A stretch of DNA of 31,381 bases, taken from positions 84,189 through 115,569 of the forward strand of contig BCKE01000084.1 in assembly GCA_001600495.1 (NCBI GenBank). The letters run 5' to 3'. The translations under genes and the position numbers were made by a program. Within the stretch, counting starts at the first letter, position 1, and each line of letters opens with the position of its first letter. The notes below the pieces were generated by a model that saw only the letters and a program-made list of their open reading frames with translations, did no database searches and was not told the origin of the DNA. Below, piece after piece: positions 1 through 8,481 of the stretch. The stretch is from Pilasporangium apinafurcum (lineage: Eukaryota > Oomycota > Peronosporomycetes > Pythiales > Pythiaceae).

Positions 1-428
1 CACGAATAGCGGATTTTTTGGATTTTGGCCAACCTAAGAATTAGGCTGTTTTTGGCTCCCTTGACTTGCGGATTGCTTGTTAAAACAATAATTCAGTTCA
101 TAATATTCCTCCAAAATAGTCTCTTTCGGTTTTTCGCTTTCCTTTCCTCTTGATTGACGACGTCCGTCGCCAATCGATCGCACTTCCTCACTGCACAACA
201 GTATACGTCAGTAAAAGGATTACCATTTTACACCTTGTGCACACTTGTAACAGTTCCTCGCCTGGCCTTGAGTTTCTGTGTTTTTCCGCATACGCGATCT
301 CCCATCTCGAGTTGTTCTATCAGTATTTGTCGTATTTTGATGGCACTGACAAACCTGAAATCTACTTTATTTTATCCAATAGAAGGTACCCACAAATTCG
401 CTCTCACAACTAACTAATAACAGTCTCA
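1..428. other. Intergenic, nothing convincing
   Basis: AT-rich stretch at the left edge. Two overlapping open frames of about 87 codons (150-413 and 154-417, plus strand) run through each other and look like no known protein. Neither has a convincing start context or coding-like composition. I see no RNA gene or repeat here. Confidence 0.5.
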
Positions 429-566
429 ATGTTGTACAACTCATTGTACAAGCGGGGAATAAAGGTTAAAAGCTACCCTGAAGTTTTATCGTTGGCAGAA
501 AATGGTGTCAAGGCCCTTACTACCGAAGTGTTAAACACTATTTTTGCACACTATGGATCTAGCTGA
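429..566 (+). pseudogene. Small ORF, possible gene relic (45 codons)
   Basis: A short open frame from ATG 429 to TGA 564-566 encodes about 45 residues of coding-like composition, including the stretch YPEVLSLAENGVKALTTEV. An in-frame stop lies just upstream of the ATG, so it does not extend to the left. I do not recognise it. It may be the tail of a decayed gene, since the flanking DNA has no matching reading frame. It could also be a chance ORF. Confidence 0.2.
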
Positions 567-569
567 AGT

Positions 570-1640
570 TGTGGTTGATTTGAATATGATCATCGTGGTC
601 GTTTCATCTGTTGTGACATATTAGACAGTTCAGTAGCGCTGGGCGATGGTGATGTCGAACAAAAAACTCGTTTCTGACCACGACCAGACGACGAAGCGTA
701 ACGAAACTAAGCTGATCACCTATATACAACTTGAGATAAGTTCTCTGGTATGGCCATTCACAATGATTCCATGTAGCTAGAAACAGCAGCTGAAGAACTA
801 TGCTGCTTGGTTCTCACTATAAAAGAAATGATTGGATACCCAGATTGTAATAATGAGTAATTTTGCGGCGAAAAGTCATGCATACATCGATACTGCGGCA
901 GGATTTGATCATGATTGCTGCTAAGAATCAGGAATACTACCATAACGCCATTGATATGCCACAATTCCAACCAGAATGAGCCAACTTGGAACAATGTTGA
1001 CTTTTTGGATAATTGGCAAGTACTTCAATCATCTAGGATTGAAGTGGCTGCATTTTGACGGCCATTATTTGTTACGAGTTGTACTGCCGTCTTCGTCAAC
1101 TTGATGCTGCACTCCGTTGCATCCATGCCTGAGTTTTGCACTACAAAACCTAAAATTCCGGATCAAAGTCTTCCATGAAGACCAAAATAAACCACGAGAC
1201 AGAAAGCCTATAACGGCCCAATCAAGTGCACTTCGACGTGTAATACGAAAAAGTCAGTAATCTACTCATTGTGACTGGGACATCAAACCAGGTAGCAAAA
1301 GGATCGACCAAAATAATACCTTGATTTTCATTGAACTGTCTACTCCAATTCTCTGATGCACTATTGTTAGGAACGAGGTGATAAACTGGGTCATCTGCTC
1401 ATGACTTTACTATATTGATTCTAGTCATTTTTAGCTCGTTGGAAAGTGCTCTCAGTTGCAATCCTCGATTTCTCATCCAGTTTTCAACTAAAAATACGTT
1501 ACTACCTTTATTTCTGGACTCGGTGTTCAATGGTTGAGCGTTGCTGTAGCATTTGGTCAATTGCTTTCCCGTATATTCCTTATTTCCCTTGTTGATGAAT
1601 CAAACGTCCTCCAGCAGGTAATTGAATTCATCTCATTCAT
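570..1640 (-). pseudogene. Decayed coding sequence, minus strand, unrecognised
   Basis: Read on the minus strand, about 1620 down to 1140 stays in one frame interrupted by only a few stops. The translation has coding-like segments such as NVFLVENWMRNRGLQLRALS and ASENWSRQFNENQGIILVDP. Further down, open segments continue in other frames, including one of 78 codons at 758-994. This fits a gene that has accumulated stops and frameshifts. I do not recognise the family and cannot place its ends. Its 5' side faces the first copy of the membrane-protein array, which starts at 1796 on the other strand. Confidence 0.3.
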
Positions 1641-1795
1641 TTAATGGTAAAATACACAAGCAAGTTAACCCAATTGTGTGCTGTCATTCTTAGCGTCTTC
1701 TATCAAGCCTCGAAAATCATTCACCGAGATTAACTTATATTGGCGACAAACAACAGCGCTAACACAAAAGAAGCGGCTTGTCATTAAGACCGAAA

Positions 1796-4045
1796 ATGAC
1801 GCTCTCGCTACGGAAGTTCATCATTCTTGCGTTTAACCTCGTGTCGACTTTCCTTGCACTCTTGACGGGATTATAAGAGAACCCTGTGATCGTGTATATT
1901 ACGGGCAAATACACCAACACCCGCTCGCGCTTGTAACAGAGCGCGATTAACTATGACATCGTACGGATGGACCAGCTTCGTCCAGAAACGCTAGTCGACT
2001 TAACCGATCCCGGTAAGAACTATCGCTTCTTTCCAGCACCCGCTCGCAACACTGCTAACATCGGCAATGATTAGAGCACATGTGTGCGGGTAAACTCGAT
2101 CAACGCCACAATGCTCAACATCTACTTCGACGATTTATGGGGAAAGGACCACGACGCACGCAGATCGATCTCTATAGCATCTTGGCTCCGAGTGGCTAGG
2201 TTATCAACTTTCTTACAGAATGGGTCACTACCTGCATTGAGATGCACGGAAATGCCTCGCAATGTCATTGCCACATCTTGGATAAGTTTGATGATTTGCA
2301 TGAGAATCGGCTGATTCAAGTAGGAGTCGCAGAGGCGTATGGAAAATCTGGGGCTTTTTTCCTGAGATGTCTCGGCCGGTCAGCGGAATCGTTCTCGTAC
2401 ATGATTGACACGATTCAGCTGATGAATTACTGAGCTGGTGGGCGGAAACTTTATCTAGTTCTTTGCAAGTCATTGTATCGCCAACTACGCTATACGAACT
2501 GAGGACTGGAAGTGGAGTCTCTTTGAGGTTCAATCGGTTGATAACTATGCTGAGGTCGTTGACGCCATCGACAATGACGGTTGGCTTACGTTAGGGGTGT
2601 CGACCGTTTATCGTATTGCCTCGATGGGCCTAATTTCGCATGGCATTTTTGCGGCTATTATGCAAACTAAAACTATGCCTTACGTGCCGAAAATTCAACG
2701 CTTCATCAGCGACCACAAGTATTTGCGGCACATTCTACTGACCATGTTCTTTCCTTCAGTGTTTCCTGTGGAAGGCACAACTGTCGTGCATTTCAAAGGC
2801 TCGGTACTCATGGAGTCGGATCTTTGGATGAACCACTGGCTGTATCTGCTGCTTTCGATCATCGATGGGCTAGTCAACATGCAGTTGACCTACGTCATCT
2901 TCCAAACCGGAACCTGGATGCTGAGTCTGAAGGTCAACTTTGAGAATTTCATCTTCATGGCATCAGCGCTGACCAAAATGACATGGCTTATGTGCTTTGT
3001 GCATATGATTATCCGCTGGATGCTCAAGGTCATTGTGCGTGGTATGAAGTCGCTCAAGATCGTGCGACCAGTGCTACGCGAGAAACTCGAGTGGTGCGTC
3101 GACATGTCGGCCATTTTCTTGAGCTACAAAGTTTACAGCCTCTTACACTTTGTGCTGCTTTACCTGCAGCTGTTAACACACAATAACACGACGTTTCAGG
3201 TGCGGTAGGTGACGCTGAAAAGAGGCGTTTACGGTGGCGCGCCCAATATTGTGGAATTTTGGAGTAGTAAACTCACCTGCGATTTCTTTATGCTGCTTTC
3301 GATCATGACACTCATTGGGTACATATTTGGGACGTTAATGCTCTTCATGAAATACAAATACGTCGCCAACAACAGTGCCATGCAAATCCTCCAACGACGC
3401 TACGTCTTCGTTGGTTGGGATGCGTTGGTGGCGATGGAAGTGTTAGGCATCGATCCACTGTCTCCAAAAGGAGTCGTCGACGACATTGCAGTCACTAATT
3501 GCTCGCTGGGCTCGTTGTTACGAGATATGTATATCTCTGATCCAAGTGGACTCGTAACGCTGATAGGGGACTACCTCTTCGTCGGCAACGGCTTCTCCAA
3601 GGAGCCAATTTTGTTCCGATATCCTGTGAAGAAGGCAATCACAATGGGATTATGTGCCAGTTCCAGAGCCACGGATAATCGATCGTAGCAGGCAGCAACG
3701 ACACCCTCAGCACAGATGTCCAAAGTAGCGGACGTGCACCTGTGCTCATCGACAGATGAACCACAATCTTTACTCTCCGTTTGTGATCAAACGGCAGGTG
3801 AGAACACTCTTGAGTCACTGCAAGGGGACCAGAGCAGCAAAAGCATATTTGAACGGTATCTACAAGTCTTTACCGATGGTCGCTTTGGCCATTTACTGTT
3901 TGTAGATCAAAACAAGCCGGGTAACGTGCAGAAGAACGCCAACACGGGGCTGAGGGAGCACGCTGTGAGGGATGCGTTGTCATACATTTCTATCTTGGAT
4001 ACCAAACCGCTCTTGAGCAATGACAAGAAACTTCGCTTAAAGTAA
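1796..4045 (+). pseudogene. Pseudogene, first copy of the tandem multi-pass membrane-protein family
   Basis: The sequence aligns end to end with the intact genes at 5468-7693 and 8482-10761. It starts with ATG at 1796 (MTLSLRKFIILAFNL) and ends at TAA 4043-4045, a span of 749 codons plus the stop, so family length is kept. It is broken by in-frame stops at 1874, 1934, 2072, 2456, 3206 and 3686, and by two more (2197, 2431) inside a segment shifted by a 1-base deletion near 2140-2180 and restored by a 1-base insertion near 2440-2455. Several stops replace family Gln, Arg or Trp codons. The second ectodomain cysteine is also lost. The 3' half is better kept, with open stretches of 203, 159 and 109 codons. 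An expressed full-length product is very unlikely. Confidence 0.93.
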
Positions 4046-4509
4046 ATAGGAAACCATGCAAGTTTTGTACTTGCTATCAATCCCTTCGCTTTTGTGCTTC
4101 TGTCCGTGTCTCTAAGGAACCAGTAATGATGTACTTAGCAATATACAACCTCGATAGACGAACTGCTGACACAGTACACTTTGACAACCGTGGTATGCGA
4201 ATATGTAATAATATTGAAATCTCTTACACTTCAAGAATCATATGAGCTATCGAAATGTCGATACTCCAGAGAGGACCTCCTGTTTTTTGTTCAGGTCCAA
4301 CTCAACAGCAAAAGCTAGCTAAGACTAGATAACCGTAGAGTAGCCATCTTCGACAACTGGACTCATCGGGTCCAGGAGAGTAGATCTTCATTCTTAAGAA
4401 AGATGCTTCTAGTGTGATACTTACCTTCCTTTCACATTGATACTACCACGCCACACTTTCTGGACAGTTGCTTTGACTCTCCACGCACTCGATTTCCTTA
4501 CATCCATTC
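4046..4509. other. Intergenic spacer after the pseudogene
   Basis: About 460 bases with no open frame of note, no RNA gene and no repeat that I can see. Confidence 0.5.
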
Positions 4510-5254
4510 TTGAAAAGAAGAATGGCGCCGAAAAGAGTTCATTGCGAAGAATTTGAAACGAGTTTCTACTTTATCGATAGGGATTGTTTTGTTTCAAAAA
4601 ACGCGTCAAAATGTATCCTAGAGATAGGAGAAATGGGAGAAAGGTCTTTAAGGTTTCATTACGTGCTGTGCTGCAGCAGCATATTGATGGTGCTAGAGCG
4701 CATGGATAATGACCCTTGGTCTACCTGGAATGACTACTTCCACCAATTTCAACTTCAAACAATGCCATTTAGAACTCAATTTTTCATCGAAATTAGAGTA
4801 TACCTTCCTACGGTTGCTGTAAGACGTATGGCGCGCGAATATCGTTGATATTTCCGAATTTATAGTAGTTCGTGCTCATACCATGCAGCTACTAGACCTC
4901 ACAATACAAGGCATCCGTCAGACCAGCTCTAGAGGATTTGACAAAGTCATACAGGAATACATTCTATTGAATGGATTTGTGCTGAAGCCATCCAAAAAGA
5001 CCGAGACCTCCATTATCTTTCAGTTGCGTGTCTGTGTTGAGTGTGTCGTAACTGGATTTGCTTTAAAAGCCAATCTTGTCGAAAAGTCTACTTCTACGTG
5101 CAGCTGTCATGTAAAAGACAAAGGCACCAAACATATGAAGGTTCATAATGTTTCTTCAGAAAAGACCCACACTGAATGCGATCGAAAGAAGGCCCACGAA
5201 GCAGAATGTGATAGGTCGATCAAGTTTTTAATGTTCAAAGAAGACTTGAGCTGA
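4510..5254 (+). pseudogene. Probable frameshifted gene relic, unrecognised
   Basis: Two open frames follow each other: 4510-4848 (112 codons) and 4883-5254 (123 codons). The second frame is already open before its ATG (reading NIVDISEFIVVRAHT), so the two look like halves of one coding sequence split by a +1 shift between about 4820 and 4848. The first half carries GEMGERSLRFHYVL; the second carries GFDKVIQEYILLNGFVLKPS. The joined architecture faintly resembles the START-like proteins that are common in oomycetes, but no diagnostic residue supports that. It sits between two copies of the membrane-protein family and does not resemble them. A two-exon gene is possible but no clear splice pair is seen. 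Confidence 0.3.
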
Positions 5255-5425
5255 TGTGTCCATTTCTCGAAACGCTTAGACTGTACACAACAACTTACCA
5301 TTTAGGCTAAGAGTGTAATGGATTCTTGCGAGACGTCGCTTTCCTCGTCGTTTCATAACAGGTATGTATGTGTGCCGCAAGTCGTTGATTCACCAAACGA
5401 CACCGCGTTTACGGTTCTGTTGGCT

Positions 5426-5433
5426 TATAAAAA
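5426..5433 (+). promoter_or_regulatory. TATA-like element upstream of the second family copy
   Basis: TATAAAAA lies about 35 bases upstream of the ATG at 5468, the only such motif close to this gene. It may be a core promoter element. Oomycete promoters often lack TATA and use an initiator, and the same bases could instead lie in a short 5' intron, so this is weak. Confidence 0.25.
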
Positions 5434-5467
5434 TCAATAAAGCTGCAAGAAACAAGAAAAGCTCACA

Positions 5468-7693
5468 ATGAGGTTCTCTGTGCGAAGAATCCTCATCCTG
5501 GCCTTTAATCTCACGTCCACATTTCTCACGCTTTTTACGGGGTTGCGTGAAAACCCATTGGTCGTGTATGTCACAGGCAAGTACGATAGTCTACGCTCTC
5601 GGTTAATCCAGGGCGCCATCAACTACGACACCATTCGCTCGGATTTGATGCGCCCAGGGATGCTTGTTGATTTGGCTGAAGTTGGCAGAAACTATCGCTT
5701 TTTCTCCGCTCCTACAAGACGCTTTAGTAACATGGGTGAAGACCAAAACGTGTGTCTGCGTGTCAACTCGATCAATTCTTCGATTATCAATGTCTACTTC
5801 GATGATTTCTGGGGGAAAGGGCCACGACGAACGCAAATTAAATTGTATAGCATCTCGCCACCTTCTTGTGATATCGTCAACCTCGATCCAGAGTGGATGA
5901 CGAATTGTGTAGAGATTCACGGCGGCTCCCCACAATGCCATCACTACATTTTTGACAACTTTGAAGACCTGCGCGAGAATCGGTTGGCACAAACCAGCAT
6001 CTTGGCTGATTTTGGGAAACCTGGTTTGCCATTTCTCAAGTGCATTGGGCGACCAGAGAAGCCATTTTCGTTCATTACCGACATGATCCAATTTCAAAAC
6101 TACTGGGCTGGAGGAGGTGAATTCATCCAGCTCTTCGCAAGTCAGTGTATTGCACGGCCGTTGATTAGAACAGATGATTGGAAGTACAGTCTCTTCCAGG
6201 TGGAGGCAATGAATGATGAATCTATAGTTGTGAACGCCATTGAGAGCAACAGCTGGCTCGGTGTCGTTATCACAGGTCTCTATGGCGTCGTATCCATAGC
6301 GTTAATCGTGCATGGCATCTTCGCGGCGATCACGCAGACGAAAGCTGTGATGTATGTACCTAACTCTATGCGCTTCATCAAAGACCAAAAGTACTTGCGC
6401 TATCTCCTGCCAACTATGTTCATTCCCACTACCTTCCCCGTCGAAGATTCCACCGTCATTCAATTCAAAGGTTCGGTGCTCATGGGCTCGGATCTCTGGA
6501 TGAATCATTGGCTGTACCTGACCACTAGCATCTTTGATGCCATCTTCAACATCGAGCTCACTTACGTCACGTTTCAAACGGGTACATATATGCTCAGTAT
6601 GCACGTCAATTTCGAGAATTTTATCTTCACAGCTTCAGCGATGACCAAGATGACGTGGTTTATGTGCTTCACTCACACGCTCATTCGCTGGATGATGAAG
6701 ATCGTAGTGCAAGGACTCAAGTCACTTCGTATAATCCGTCCCGGGCTTCGTGAACAAATGGATTGGTACATCGATGCCTCGACAGTATTTTTGAGCTATA
6801 AAGTCTACAGCATTATGCTGTTCGTGTTGCTCTACTTCCTGCTGGTTGTTCACGGCAACACCACTTTCCAGGTGCGGCAAGTGCCTGCCAAAAAAGGCGT
6901 CTTTGGTGGTGCTCCCAATCTCGCCAAATTTTGGGGCAGCGAACTCACGTGTGATTTCTTCACGATACTTTCCATCATGTTGCTCATCGGGTATACTGTC
7001 GGAACGTTGCTGTTATTCACAAAATACAAATATGTGACCAATAACAGCATCATTAAACTCCTGCAACAGCGATATATTTTTGTGGGGTGGGATGCACTGG
7101 TGGCGATGGAAGCGTTGGGTATCGATCCAATGATACCAGATCGAGTGATCGATGGTGTTGCGTTGACCAATTGTTCGATTGGCTCGTTGATACGAGAGAT
7201 GTACATCTCCGGTCCAAGTGGCTTGGTGACGCTTGCCGGTGATTATCTCTTTGAGAGAAACGGGTTCTCCAAAGAACCTGTGCTATTCCGCTACCCTGTG
7301 AAGAAAGCCATTGCGATGGGGCTCTGCTATAGTACCAGAGACGGACGCTCCACCATCTCCTCCAAAATCGGCGTGCAGTTCTCAAAGACGGCAGCTTCCT
7401 ACATGAAAACGACCAGTGTTCCGTCCGTGACTGAGGGTGCGGAAGAAGCATTGAAGCAACAAACTAAAACATCTCAAGGTACCAACAAAAGCATCTTCGA
7501 GCGGGTGCTACAGGTCTTTACTCACGGTCGGTATGGGCAGATGCTACTGATCGATGACCAGGAACCGGGGAAACTGCAGAAGAATGCCGAGACGGGGCTC
7601 ACTGAGTACGTCGTACAGGATGCACTGTCCTTCATTGGTATCTTGGACATCAGACCGTTGCTCGCGAATGAAAAGAAACTCCGTATTAAGTAG
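5468..7693 (+). CDS. Multi-pass membrane protein of an unrecognised tandem family, copy 2 (741 aa)
   Basis: An intact single-exon gene. Residues ~6-26 form a membrane anchor or signal anchor (ILILAFNLTSTFLTLFTG). Residues ~30-255 form a probable ectodomain with cysteines at 96, 134, 147, 157, 192 and 227. Hydrophobic segments follow at about 263-287, 310-325, 341-369, 383-407, 438-462 and 493-518, giving about seven membrane passes. The C-terminal ~220 residues are soluble and include GWDALVAMEALGIDP, SGPSGLVTLAGDYLFE and a conserved terminal block ending LDIRPLLANEKKLRIK. It is collinear without gaps with copy 3 up to residue ~620. Function is unknown; a surface receptor, channel or transporter are all possible. 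The ATG at 5468 matches the start in the other copies. Confidence 0.9.
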   Translation: MRFSVRRILILAFNLTSTFLTLFTGLRENPLVVYVTGKYDSLRSRLIQGAINYDTIRSDLMRPGMLVDLAEVGRNYRFFSAPTRRFSNMGEDQNVCLRVNSINSSIINVYFDDFWGKGPRRTQIKLYSISPPSCDIVNLDPEWMTNCVEIHGGSPQCHHYIFDNFEDLRENRLAQTSILADFGKPGLPFLKCIGRPEKPFSFITDMIQFQNYWAGGGEFIQLFASQCIARPLIRTDDWKYSLFQVEAMNDESIVVNAIESNSWLGVVITGLYGVVSIALIVHGIFAAITQTKAVMYVPNSMRFIKDQKYLRYLLPTMFIPTTFPVEDSTVIQFKGSVLMGSDLWMNHWLYLTTSIFDAIFNIELTYVTFQTGTYMLSMHVNFENFIFTASAMTKMTWFMCFTHTLIRWMMKIVVQGLKSLRIIRPGLREQMDWYIDASTVFLSYKVYSIMLFVLLYFLLVVHGNTTFQVRQVPAKKGVFGGAPNLAKFWGSELTCDFFTILSIMLLIGYTVGTLLLFTKYKYVTNNSIIKLLQQRYIFVGWDALVAMEALGIDPMIPDRVIDGVALTNCSIGSLIREMYISGPSGLVTLAGDYLFERNGFSKEPVLFRYPVKKAIAMGLCYSTRDGRSTISSKIGVQFSKTAASYMKTTSVPSVTEGAEEALKQQTKTSQGTNKSIFERVLQVFTHGRYGQMLLIDDQEPGKLQKNAETGLTEYVVQDALSFIGILDIRPLLANEKKLRIK

Positions 7694-8481
7694 GTAGTAA
7701 TTAAACTTAAAACTAGTCCTCCATTGCTCGACCTTCATCGCATGTTTCACTATATCTACTTATGCGTGGCAGTGAGATTCACAACCGTTTTCGAGACATA
7801 TATCCATCAGAACGATACCAGAAGCCTGGATAACTGTATGCAGTTGTAGACATTCCTGTCAGTCAGGACTACAACGCGATATTTCAGCTCCACATAGAAT
7901 CAGAAATATTGGGAAACAACTAACAACAAAAAGCACCCACTTTCAGGGTAGAACTTCGTTATTCTCACAATAGCGCGACATTGCCGACATTAAAGACTTC
8001 TGAAGTGTTGAAAAAAAGAGAAAAAAAACGTTTGAGTGTTGTTTTCTTGGGACATTTGAGCCCCAGTTGAATGATGTTTTTGATCGTCATGCTTCCCAAT
8101 CAGTGCGTCAGATGAGCGAAGTATGGACTCAGAAAGGATAGTTAGTCCGACGTCGAAAGACAAATATTTATAGTCGAAACTGTAAGCACACATCATGTTT
8201 GGGTCTTATGCAAGTATCCGTCTGTCAGTTTCTTCAGATCCGCGTGTGGTCCCATTCGGGCAGAAATAGAAAGCCATTTTGGAACAAATCGACATCACCG
8301 TATCTTTGTTTTCTGGAAAAGACCATGTACCAATTTACCACATAAACTTTGTCTTGGTCTTAAAATACCCATCCGTTAAAAAAAAGATATCAAGTACAGA
8401 CAATTTATGATCGAGGTACATGTGCCCATTGCCACCAGACCATTGTGGGATTGTTGGTAGCCAGAGAAAGAAACGGGCAAC
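7694..8481. other. Spacer between copies 2 and 3
   Basis: About 790 bases without a supported gene. It does not visibly repeat the spacer upstream of copy 2, so duplication of the array did not leave an obvious repeated spacer. The promoter of copy 3 must lie here; no TATA box is evident near 8482. Confidence 0.5.

Noticed and set aside
1796-4045. Stop-codon reassignment (TAG/TAA read as Gln) as an explanation for the interrupted first copy
   Set aside because: The two intact neighbours use TAG as terminators and ordinary Gln codons, and the first copy also has two frameshifts and a TGA replacing Trp. Ordinary pseudogene decay explains it better.
5603-6097. 164-codon minus-strand ORF inside membrane-protein copy 2
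   Set aside because: It lies wholly opposite a long conserved coding sequence and has no independent similarity. It is an antisense shadow. The same holds for the antisense frames at 8335-8850 and 10452-10775.
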